Positions 7,397 through 15,249 of a stretch of 23,843 nt of DNA are shown here, piece after piece. The translations under genes were made by a program, and so were the position numbers. Position 1 is the first letter of the stretch, and each line of letters opens with the position of its first letter. Origin of the DNA: Promethearchaeota archaeon (GTDB lineage Archaea; Asgardarchaeota; Lokiarchaeia; Sigynarchaeales; SOKP01); NCBI GenBank assembly GCA_019058515.1, contig JAHPYY010000043.1:1-23843 (forward strand), given 5' to 3'. Under the pieces are notes generated by a model. It was given only the letters and a program-made list of their open reading frames with translations, was not told the origin of the DNA and made no database searches.

Positions 7397-10300
7397 ATGC
7401 CTTTAGATAAAAAAATTAAAAAAGCGTTAGTTTTAGGCTCTGGTGGAATTCGAATCGGTCAAGCGGGGGAATTTGATTATTCGGGAAGTCAAGTATTAAA
7501 AGCTTTAAAGGAAGAGGGAATAGAAACGATTTTAATTAACCCAAATATCGCTACTATTCAAACGGATCCCCAATTAAGTGATAGAGTATATCTTTTGCCT
7601 ATAAATTGCGATTATGTAGAAAGAATAATCCAAAAAGAAAGACCTGATGGAATTTTGTTATCTTTTGGGGGTCAAACTGCTTTAAATGTTGGTGTTGAGC
7701 TTAAAGAATTGGGAATATTGGAAAAATACAATGTTAAGGTCTTGGGTTCTCCAATAGAAGCAATTGAAGTAACTGAGGATCGGGAATTATTTAATCAAGC
7801 TATGGAAAAAGCACATGTAAAAGTATGTAGGAGTAAAGCGGTGAATTCGTACAAAGATGCAATAAGTGTAGCAAATGAATTTGGTTTTCCATTAATGATG
7901 AGAGTTGCATACACTCTAGGAGGAAGAGGTTCAGGGATTGTAAATGATATGAAAAAATTCGAGCAAATGGCAAAAAGAGGTTTAGCTCAATCCCGAATTA
8001 ATCAAATTCTTATAGAAGAATCTGTATGGGGATGGAAGGAGATAGAATATGAGGTTGTAAGAGATGTTAACGATAATTGTTTCATAAATTGTAATATGGA
8101 AAACTTCGACCCCGTGGGTATACATACTGGAGAAAGCATAGTGATAGCGCCTTCTCAAACCTTAACCAATGAGGAATATCACTTGCTCCGTTCTGCTTCT
8201 ATTAGAGTAATAAGAGGTCTTGGAATCATCGGAGAATGTAATATTCAATACGCTTTACACCCATATTCTAAGGAATTTCGAGTAATTGAAGTGAACGCAA
8301 GGTTATCTAGATCTTCAGCGTTAGCTTCAAAGGCTACGGGTTATCCGTTAGCTTATATAGCTGCAAAATTAGCTATAGGGTATACTTTAGACGAGTTAAA
8401 GAACAAGATAACGGGAGTGACCACTGCTTGTTTTGAACCTGCTCTTGATTACTTGGTGTTAAAAATACCTAGATGGGATCTTACTAAATTCCAAAGAGTA
8501 GATAGAAAGATTGGTAGCCAGATGAAAAGTGTGGGAGAAGTGATGGCTATAGGAAGGACTTTCGAAGAGGTAGTGCAGAAAGCGATCAGAATGCTAGATA
8601 TTGGGATGAAAGGATTTGTAGTAAATGAATTAGAGTCAATCTCTGATCTAAACGAATTGAAGTATAGTTTGAGGAACCCAACAGATTTAAGATTATTTAG
8701 AATAGCAGAGGCGCTAAAACACGGCGTATCAATCGATGAGATTCATAGGTTGTCGAGAATTGATCGTTGGTTTTTGTTCAAACTGAAAAACATTGTAGAT
8801 ATAGAAAGAGAACTAAGAGAATTAAATTTCTTGGAATCTAATGATTACGATAAAAAATATTGGTTGACAAAAGCGAAGAGATTTGGATTTTCAGACGGGC
8901 AAATTGCGAAAATCATGGGAATAGATACCATCAAAATACGACAAATGAGAAGAATGTATGAAATTCATCCCTTCGTAAAAAGAATTGATACTTTAGCTGC
9001 TGAATGGCCCGCAAAAACAAATTATCTGTATCTGACATATAGCGCGTCCGAGCATGATATTAATTTTGAAGAGGAGAACAAGCAAAACTTAACGAAATAT
9101 ATCGTTTTAGGTTCAGGAACATATAGAATTGGAGCGTCTGTCGAATTTGATTGGAGCGCAGTAAATTGTCTATGGGGTTTGAAAAAACAAGGAGTAAATC
9201 AAGCGATAATTATTAATTATAATCCAGAGACTGTCTCTACCGATTATGACATTAGTGATAAACTTTATTTTGAGGAGCTTTCTGGAGAAAGAGTAATTGA
9301 CATATGTGAATTAGAAGAGAGTGATGGTATAGTTGTTTCTTGTGGCGGACAGATTGCGAACAATCTTGCTTCGAAATTTGCGATATATTCAGATTATTTT
9401 AGAAAAACTAATCTAAAGATCTTAGGAACTCATGGGTTAAGAATTGATATGGCGGAAGATCGAGCGAAATTTAGCTCAATGTTGGATCATTTAGAGATCA
9501 AACAACCAGAATGGAACATGTTGACCTCAAAAGAAGAAGCTATCGAATTTGCTCAAAAAGTTGAGTTTCCCGTACTTGTACGACCGTCTTATGTGCTTAG
9601 TGGCGCTGCGATGCGAGTATGTTACGATCAAGCTACATTAGTTGACACATTAGACCTTGCCGCTACTGTTTCTAAGGAATATCCCATCGTAATCACTAAG
9701 TTCTTTATGGATGCAAGAGAAATCGAGTGTGACGGGATTTGCGATGGTGAAAAAGTATTTATTGGGGCTATTGTGGAACACATCGAAAACGCTGGTATAC
9801 ATTCTGGTGACGCTACCATGACTATAAATTATTACACCGTTAACGATGATGTAATTAACATAATTAGAGAAAACACTCAAAAAATTGCATTAGCTCTAAA
9901 AATAGTTGGACCCTTTAATGTTCAATATTTAGTCAAGGAGAACCAAGTCTATGTGATCGAATGTAATTTACGCTCCAGTCGAAGCATGCCCTATGTTTCA
10001 AAGACCAGGGGTATTAATTTATTGCGGTTAGCGGCAGAAGTTATCACAGGCAAAAAGATTCCTGAAAGATTGATGGATTTGCCTTTAGGAAATTATATTT
10101 CTGTTAAAGCTCCTATGTTTTCTTTTATGAGATTAGACAAAGCTGATTTTAGGTTAGGAGTAGAAATGGCAAGTACGGGAGAAATTTCTTGTTTTGGCGA
10201 CAATCTCTCTGAAGCGCTTTTGAAAGCTCTTGAAGCAGCAGAGCAAAGTATTCCATTAGGTGGTGGCAATGTGCTGATATCAGTGGGCGGGGAAAAATTG

Positions 10301-10708
10301 AAATCTGAAATCGTTCCTTTAGCCAAAAAGCTTCGAAAATTAGGTTATACTATATATGCTACGGAAGATACTGCTCAAACAATTCGAAATAACGGAATCG
10401 AAGCAGTTAGGCTCTATAAAGTACACGAGTACGGCAAAATTCCTAACATTATGAGTTGTCTACAAGAAGGGCAAATCGATATGGTGATTAATATTCCACT
10501 TCCTAGTTTAAACGAGGAGAAATTTAGCAAAGTAATTGAGGATGAATATAAAATACGGCGAATGGCTGTGGATTTCAATATTCCTGTTATAGTGAACATT
10601 CAACTAGCGCGTGCAGTTATAGATGCGATAGAAAATTTAGATGTAAATCAATTAAAAATTAAATCTCTTAATGAATATCTTAGTAGCTTAAAAGAAATAT
10701 ACTGGTGA
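7397..10708 (+). CDS. carB: Carbamoyl-phosphate synthase large subunit, eukaryote (CAD)-like
   Basis: This 1103-residue enzyme makes carbamoyl phosphate from bicarbonate, ammonia and two ATP, feeding pyrimidine and arginine synthesis. The first half opens with LVLGSGGIRIGQAGEFDYSG (residues 11-30), and an ATP-grasp domain follows, including CNMENFDPVGIHTGES. A helical linker follows, then the second half from about residue 568 (LGSGTYRIGASVEFDW, NYNPETVSTDYD, RPSYVLSGAAM). A methylglyoxal-synthase-like allosteric domain runs from about 957 to the end. Many segments differ from bacterial CarB but match human CAD closely, for example IDTLAAEWPAKTNYLYLTY against CAD's IDTVAAEWPAQTNYLYLTY. carA precedes it with a 5-base gap, so the pair forms an operon in the same order as the fused CAD domains. 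Confidence 0.96.
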   Translation: MPLDKKIKKALVLGSGGIRIGQAGEFDYSGSQVLKALKEEGIETILINPNIATIQTDPQLSDRVYLLPINCDYVERIIQKERPDGILLSFGGQTALNVGVELKELGILEKYNVKVLGSPIEAIEVTEDRELFNQAMEKAHVKVCRSKAVNSYKDAISVANEFGFPLMMRVAYTLGGRGSGIVNDMKKFEQMAKRGLAQSRINQILIEESVWGWKEIEYEVVRDVNDNCFINCNMENFDPVGIHTGESIVIAPSQTLTNEEYHLLRSASIRVIRGLGIIGECNIQYALHPYSKEFRVIEVNARLSRSSALASKATGYPLAYIAAKLAIGYTLDELKNKITGVTTACFEPALDYLVLKIPRWDLTKFQRVDRKIGSQMKSVGEVMAIGRTFEEVVQKAIRMLDIGMKGFVVNELESISDLNELKYSLRNPTDLRLFRIAEALKHGVSIDEIHRLSRIDRWFLFKLKNIVDIERELRELNFLESNDYDKKYWLTKAKRFGFSDGQIAKIMGIDTIKIRQMRRMYEIHPFVKRIDTLAAEWPAKTNYLYLTYSASEHDINFEEENKQNLTKYIVLGSGTYRIGASVEFDWSAVNCLWGLKKQGVNQAIIINYNPETVSTDYDISDKLYFEELSGERVIDICELEESDGIVVSCGGQIANNLASKFAIYSDYFRKTNLKILGTHGLRIDMAEDRAKFSSMLDHLEIKQPEWNMLTSKEEAIEFAQKVEFPVLVRPSYVLSGAAMRVCYDQATLVDTLDLAATVSKEYPIVITKFFMDAREIECDGICDGEKVFIGAIVEHIENAGIHSGDATMTINYYTVNDDVINIIRENTQKIALALKIVGPFNVQYLVKENQVYVIECNLRSSRSMPYVSKTRGINLLRLAAEVITGKKIPERLMDLPLGNYISVKAPMFSFMRLDKADFRLGVEMASTGEISCFGDNLSEALLKALEAAEQSIPLGGGNVLISVGGEKLKSEIVPLAKKLRKLGYTIYATEDTAQTIRNNGIEAVRLYKVHEYGKIPNIMSCLQEGQIDMVINIPLPSLNEEKFSKVIEDEYKIRRMAVDFNIPVIVNIQLARAVIDAIENLDVNQLKIKSLNEYLSSLKEIYW

Positions 10709-10786
10709 TTGTTAGTCTCTCATCAATAAATTTAATATTTAAAGATAAATCGTAATTAATATTGTAATATAGGAATTAGTATTGAA

Positions 10787-11083
10787 ATGACTTTTTACAA
10801 AGGGTACATCCTTATTCGCTTGAAATTAATCGGATTCATAGATGTAATCTTAGATAAATTAAAATCGCTAAAACCTTGCAATAATTCAGAGAATTGGTTA
10901 ATAAATTATGCCTCGCAAATCCATGGTGGATGGGACTTAATTGTTGAATGTTGTTTTAAGAATTTAGAAGATTTACACGGATTAGTTGAACATATCAGGA
11001 GTGATAACGGGATTTCCAACCTCGTGGAAACGACTACAACCCTAATAGGGATTAAACCAGACTTCGCTCCTAATTCGAATTGA
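10787..11083 (+). CDS. Stand-alone RAM domain protein (Lrp/AsnC ligand-binding domain)
   Basis: The 98-residue protein matches only the C-terminal ligand-binding (RAM) domain of Lrp/AsnC regulators: YILIRLK strand, DVILDKLKSLKP helix, GGWDLIVECCFKN, DLHGLVEHIRS and the closing VETTTTLIGIK strand. It has no helix-turn-helix, so it probably does not bind DNA directly. Stand-alone RAM proteins form oligomers, bind amino acids at subunit interfaces and may modulate full-length Lrp partners. The gene begins 78 bases after carB. Sensing an amino acid such as glutamine or arginine relevant to carbamoyl-phosphate synthesis is possible, but this is inferred only from position. Confidence 0.75.
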   Translation: MTFYKGYILIRLKLIGFIDVILDKLKSLKPCNNSENWLINYASQIHGGWDLIVECCFKNLEDLHGLVEHIRSDNGISNLVETTTTLIGIKPDFAPNSN

Positions 11084-11109
11084 TTTTAATTATTTTTGAA
11101 AGATAAAAA

Positions 11110-12768
11110 TCAGAATTTAAGTCGTTTCAAAACTGGATACCTGCGACCTATTCCAAAAGCACTTTCACTAACTTTAATGGTTTGTACTAGTTGTCTTCTT
11201 TTATATTCCGAATTTAGGTAAAGCTTTCTTACTTTATCTATTGTTTCCGAAGAAATACCCTCTTTTTCTAAATGTTTTAATTCTGACCCTATTCCTCGTA
11301 TGATTATTTCTTCTAAGATTTTGTCTAAAATCTCGTATGGGGGTAAACTATCTTGATCTTTTTGATTCGCTCTCAATTCAGCAGTAGGAGGACGCTCTAT
11401 TATACCTTGAGGTATCTTTTCCTCTTCTTTATTGATCCAGTTACAGATGTCATAAATTTGCACTTTAAGCAAATCTCCAGGAACATTTTTTCCACCATTT
11501 GTATCCCCATACAATGTACAATATCCTACGCCTATTTCAGACTTATTACCCGTCGAAACTAACAACCAATCGAATTTGTTTGAATAGTACATCAATATCG
11601 TCGCTCGAATTCGTGCCTGAAGATTCTCATCTGCGATATCAAACTTTAGTTTCCCTAAATTTTTTTCCATATCATCTTCGTATTTATCGAATAGATCGTC
11701 TATTGGATGAATCTTGTAATTAATTTTCAAATTATGGCATAAATTCTCTGCTAGAATCAAGCTTTCCTCAGATGTAAATTTTGTAGGCATCATAATAGCG
11801 TTTACATTTTCTGGACCTAATGCTTCAGTACACACATAAGCAGTAAACGCAGAATCTACCCCCCCACTTAATCCTAATACTACTCCCTTAAATATTCCGC
11901 TCTTATAGAAGTAATCTTTTATATTGAGCTTCAACGCTTCTAAAACTTCTTCTCTCCAGTCAATTTCCTCTTTAATTACAGAATTACTTTTAGAGTAATT
12001 GACATTAAGATCAAAATGCGCTATTTCCTCTTCAAAGCCCTTTGCAAGAAACACTAAATTTCCGTTAGAGTTTACAATGAAACTTCGACCGTCGTATACT
12101 ATTTCGTCTAACCCTCCCACAGTGTTTACATAAACGATCGGAACTGAAAACTTTTTTGATTTCTCAGCAGCTAAATTTTTTCGAATAGAAAATTTATTCA
12201 AATGATACGGAGAAGCATTAATGACGATAATCATCTCCGCTCCGTTTTCAACTAAAAGCATTGTGGGCTTTACATCGTACGATTTATCCCATAAATCTTC
12301 ACATATCAATAACCCCACCTTAACACCTTCTATGTCTAACGGTGAAAATTTATTGTCAAAAGAGAAATACCTTCTTTCGTCAAACACATCGTAATTCGGT
12401 AGCAATCTCTTATTTTCTACATGGATCACTTTATCTCCTTTAATTACAACCGCAGAATTGAAGAATCTTTGGATTTTATTGGATATTTGAGGCGGATTGG
12501 TAAAACTCCCTACGATTATAGTACTTTTAGAGTTGATTTTCGTAAGTTTCTTTAATGCCTTCTCGTTTTTCTCAATAATAATAGGATCTAAAATGTGATC
12601 CATCAATGGATAACCTACCAGGACCATTTCAGGGAAGATTATGATGTCGCTATCTTGGCTCTTTTCAATTATGTCAATAATTTTCTCTAAATTATAATCA
12701 ACATCGCCCACAACCGGATTAATTTGCCCAATCGTGAGTTTTAATTGTTTAAAACTAGTCATTTTCAT
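11110..12768 (-). CDS. nadE: NAD+ synthetase, glutamine-dependent
   Basis: This 552-residue enzyme converts nicotinate adenine dinucleotide to NAD+ using ATP and glutamine. The N-terminal nitrilase-fold glutaminase (about 1-260) has its triad: E47 (FPEMVLVGYP), K120 (ENKRLLPNYDVF) and C156 (LLICEDLWD). The C-terminal synthetase has the ATP-binding SGGVDS (301-306), STGNKSE, GDTNGG and PPTAELRANQKDQDSLPPY. Many archaeal NadE proteins lack the glutaminase domain and use free ammonia; this is the two-domain form. The start is ATG 12768 or the ATG two codons later. The zinc-ribbon gene lies 60 bases upstream on the same strand. NAD+ made here is also the cofactor of the ligase encoded at 19902-21797. 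Confidence 0.95.
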   Translation of the reverse strand: MKMTSFKQLKLTIGQINPVVGDVDYNLEKIIDIIEKSQDSDIIIFPEMVLVGYPLMDHILDPIIIEKNEKALKKLTKINSKSTIIVGSFTNPPQISNKIQRFFNSAVVIKGDKVIHVENKRLLPNYDVFDERRYFSFDNKFSPLDIEGVKVGLLICEDLWDKSYDVKPTMLLVENGAEMIIVINASPYHLNKFSIRKNLAAEKSKKFSVPIVYVNTVGGLDEIVYDGRSFIVNSNGNLVFLAKGFEEEIAHFDLNVNYSKSNSVIKEEIDWREEVLEALKLNIKDYFYKSGIFKGVVLGLSGGVDSAFTAYVCTEALGPENVNAIMMPTKFTSEESLILAENLCHNLKINYKIHPIDDLFDKYEDDMEKNLGKLKFDIADENLQARIRATILMYYSNKFDWLLVSTGNKSEIGVGYCTLYGDTNGGKNVPGDLLKVQIYDICNWINKEEEKIPQGIIERPPTAELRANQKDQDSLPPYEILDKILEEIIIRGIGSELKHLEKEGISSETIDKVRKLYLNSEYKRRQLVQTIKVSESAFGIGRRYPVLKRLKF

Positions 12769-12828
12769 TCGATTCTATAAGGAAATAATTCTAGAAATAA
12801 TGAATTTTTTGTTTTAAGCAAGAGTAAG

Positions 12829-13383
12829 TTAGATTAGATCGTTTCCGCAATTTTCACAAATTCGCTGATTTGGATCGGAACTCTGCTTGCCACAATATCC
12901 ACATATTTTAATTTGCTGAGGTGTCTGAGAAGGTGCTTCGGGAAGACTTTTCTTTTTTGAGATAGTTCTGGCAAAAGGCGCAATATCAATTGGAAATTTT
13001 GCAGTTCGACCTGTACTACGGGTAAATATTTCAAATTCGTACCTCCCAACTGAGGCGTCTATTCGATTATGACAAATTAAGTCGATTTTATCTCCGATTT
13101 TGAGGATTTTATTTTCAACTTGTGAAAGATATCTATTTGGGTAAACGATTCCATTAAATCTGATGTCGTAATCCTCCGGAAACTCGTTAACATCGAAAAT
13201 TTTAACTCTAGCGATTTTAATTACCAGATCTCGCAAATATTCTTTTAATTGCTTTGACTGGGTTAAGGATGTTAAAGATATTTCTAAAAAATCCCCGACA
13301 ATATCAACTTTTATTTGAAGCCTTTTGATAAGGCCAGGAATTTTCTTTACATTGTCTTTTAATTTTCCTAGAAATTTCGACAT
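12829..13383 (-). CDS. Unknown protein with C-terminal zinc ribbon
   Basis: I do not recognise the N-terminal domain of this 184-residue protein. It begins with a basic stretch (MSKFLGKLKDNVKKIPGLIK), followed by a predicted mixed alpha/beta domain (about 20-140). A proline- and serine-containing linker (about 145-157) leads to a compact zinc ribbon with CGYC (about 161-164) and CENC (about 176-179). There is no signal peptide or clear membrane segment. Small proteins with an N-terminal beta domain and a C-terminal zinc ribbon are common in archaea and often bind nucleic acid or partner proteins. The gene diverges from the SDR gene at 13446 across a 62-base spacer and may be cotranscribed with nadE. 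Confidence 0.65.
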   Translation of the reverse strand: MSKFLGKLKDNVKKIPGLIKRLQIKVDIVGDFLEISLTSLTQSKQLKEYLRDLVIKIARVKIFDVNEFPEDYDIRFNGIVYPNRYLSQVENKILKIGDKIDLICHNRIDASVGRYEFEIFTRSTGRTAKFPIDIAPFARTISKKKSLPEAPSQTPQQIKICGYCGKQSSDPNQRICENCGNDLI

Positions 13384-13385
13384 GT

Positions 13386-13448
13386 GGATTATAAAATTTG
13401 ATTATTAATATAATGAAAGGATGATAAAATTTAATTATTGATATTATG
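13386..13448. repeat. Imperfect tandem repeat in a divergent promoter
   Basis: Two 30-base copies, 13386-13415 and 13419-13448, are identical at 26 of 30 positions and offset by 33 bases. Each contains GATAAAATTT or TATAAAATTT and ends in ATG. The second copy's ATG is the start codon of the SDR gene; the first ATG meets a stop after two codons. The repeat fills the spacer between the zinc-ribbon and SDR genes and therefore includes both promoters. Confidence 0.75.
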
Positions 13449-14372
13449 TTTAAGTCAAAGCAAATTCTCGTTCTTGGAGCTTCGGGAAGTATTGGAAAAG
13501 CAGTATTAGCTGAGTTAATTGGCAATGGCTTTTCTGATGTTCAGTGTTTCGTCAGAGGAAATAGTGAGATTGCTACATTGAAGAAAATTGGTGAAGGGTT
13601 ATCTTATGTTCACGGAGATGTTTTAGATAGATCTTCTTTAAAGTACGCTATGAAAAACGCTGACATTGTGGTAAATTGCACTGGAACAAACCCATTTTGG
13701 GAACCTAAAAAACGGATGTATCGCGAAGTCAATATCCTTGGCACTAAAAACATCATGGATGTCGCGTTATTGACAAAAGTAAAGAAAATCATACATGTGA
13801 GCAGCATGTGGGCGCTTGGGTTTTCAAAGGAAAGATCTATCGAGGTGGAATACAACATAGTCCCTCGTATGACTAAATTTGCAAGAACGAAATATCTTGG
13901 CGATTACATTTCTTGGGAATTGTATAAAAACAACGGTTTACCTTTAGTTGTTATATATCTTGCGGCTGTATTAAATGGTGAAAATCGATATAGTCTCAAG
14001 AAGTTTGTCGTCAAATCCCCTCATAAATTTATGTTTATTTACATTACAGATGCCGCGAGAGCGATTGTAAATGCAATTAATATAAGAAATAATATAGGTC
14101 AAAAGTACTTGGTGGGAAGCGAAAATTATTCACCCAGCGACATAACTAAAATCCTGGACCATAAATCTAACTCTTCTACACCAAAGAGACAAACTGGAAA
14201 ATGGTTGAGTTTATTCTTTTCTGGTTTAATGACCTTTTGGTCTAGATTCTCAAAAAAATCTCCATTGTTGCCATATGATTTAGTTAAGAGCGTGTTCAAG
14301 GGACCTATTGTGTTTGATGGAACTGTAGTTGAAAAAGTTTTGGGATTTAATTACACTCCAATTCAATCATAA
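13446..14372 (+). CDS. Extended SDR / NAD(P)-dependent epimerase-like protein
   Basis: The 308-residue protein has an N-terminal Rossmann fold with the NAD(P)-binding GASGSIG (residues 11-17), an acidic pair after the third strand (HGDVLD, 56-61), NCTGT (77-81) and the catalytic-serine strand HVSSM (117-121). Extended SDRs normally then show YxxxK; here the motif is FARTK (145-149), so the catalytic tyrosine is phenylalanine while the lysine is kept. This may impair classical redox chemistry and suggests an atypical member, perhaps a binding or regulatory protein. The C-terminal third is basic with a hydrophobic patch (LSLFFSGLMTFW) that could touch a membrane. Substrate unknown. Confidence 0.8.
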   Translation: MFKSKQILVLGASGSIGKAVLAELIGNGFSDVQCFVRGNSEIATLKKIGEGLSYVHGDVLDRSSLKYAMKNADIVVNCTGTNPFWEPKKRMYREVNILGTKNIMDVALLTKVKKIIHVSSMWALGFSKERSIEVEYNIVPRMTKFARTKYLGDYISWELYKNNGLPLVVIYLAAVLNGENRYSLKKFVVKSPHKFMFIYITDAARAIVNAINIRNNIGQKYLVGSENYSPSDITKILDHKSNSSTPKRQTGKWLSLFFSGLMTFWSRFSKKSPLLPYDLVKSVFKGPIVFDGTVVEKVLGFNYTPIQS

Positions 14373-14397
14373 AAAGCTAGTAAAAGCAATTATAACT

Positions 14398-15249
14398 TTA
14401 AACTAATTGACTACAATAGAATCCCCCAAAAGGTCTTTTTGAAATTGGTTTGATAACTTTAAAAGGCTTGTTATCAATAATGCCTAAGGGGATATTAAAT
14501 ACCTTACAAAATTCAGCAATTACAGGAGTGATTTCTTCTCGTTCATTTTCAGTAATTTCTAAAACTTTTGCTCCGATACCCAACTTGTCTTCAACATTTT
14601 CATCTGTGCGAAGATAAATTGTCCCTCTATGAATACCTGTACCTAATTCTTTACCACAAATCGGTTGACTATTTTCGACAACATCACCGTTTGGCAAAAT
14701 AGTTAGACCAAGTACTAAAATTTTTCCCCCTGCCATGTACTCACCCAAAAAATCTTTCGCTGTCCCCCCTATTAGCAATATAGGAATTTGGTTTTTGTAT
14801 TCCTTCATATGTATACCCACTCTATAACCTACATTTCCTTTTACGTATATTTTGCCACCCCTTGAAGATAACCCGATAACATCCCCACCATCTCCGTAAA
14901 TTATCATTGTTCCTTGATTCATAGTATTACCTAATTGGTCCTCACAGTTCCCATGGACTTTAATTTTAGGACCATCCATAAAAATACCTAAATCATTACC
15001 TGGCACACCATTAATTTTAATCTCAATATCACCTTGTAAAGCAGCCCCGATAAATCTCTGACCACAAACATTATTTAAAACAATTCTTTTACAATTGGCA
15101 CAAACTGCATCATAAATTATCTTATTTAGTTCTCTATAATCCATTGGATCTCCATTTGGAGCAGTATCAATCTCAAACGGCTCCTCAAAATCAAATTCAA
15201 AACTATCTTTTTTAATTACATTTATTACCATCTTACTATTCACCTGCAT
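14398..15249 (-). CDS. Glutamate synthase GXGXG (alpha) domain protein
   Basis: The 283-residue protein corresponds to the C-terminal beta-helix domain of bacterial GltB, which supports the ammonia tunnel. It shows glycine-rich repeats: MIIYGDGGDVIGLSSRGG, IYVKGNVGYRVGIHM, and LLIGGTAKDFLGEYMAGG. It is the last gene of the operon. Its ATG at 15249 overlaps the upstream stop by 14 bases and has AGGAG six bases before it. An alternative ATG at 15231, four bases after that stop, is preceded by AGGTGA. Either implies translational coupling, as expected for a subunit needed in fixed ratio. The protein alone has no catalytic site; it must assemble with the FMN and amidotransferase subunits. Confidence 0.9.
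   Translation of the reverse strand: MQVNSKMVINVIKKDSFEFDFEEPFEIDTAPNGDPMDYRELNKIIYDAVCANCKRIVLNNVCGQRFIGAALQGDIEIKINGVPGNDLGIFMDGPKIKVHGNCEDQLGNTMNQGTMIIYGDGGDVIGLSSRGGKIYVKGNVGYRVGIHMKEYKNQIPILLIGGTAKDFLGEYMAGGKILVLGLTILPNGDVVENSQPICGKELGTGIHRGTIYLRTDENVEDKLGIGAKVLEITENEREEITPVIAEFCKVFNIPLGIIDNKPFKVIKPISKRPFGGFYCSQLV

Noticed and set aside
11353..11723. Plus-strand frames inside nadE
   Set aside because: They run opposite the conserved NAD synthetase domain and show no domain features.
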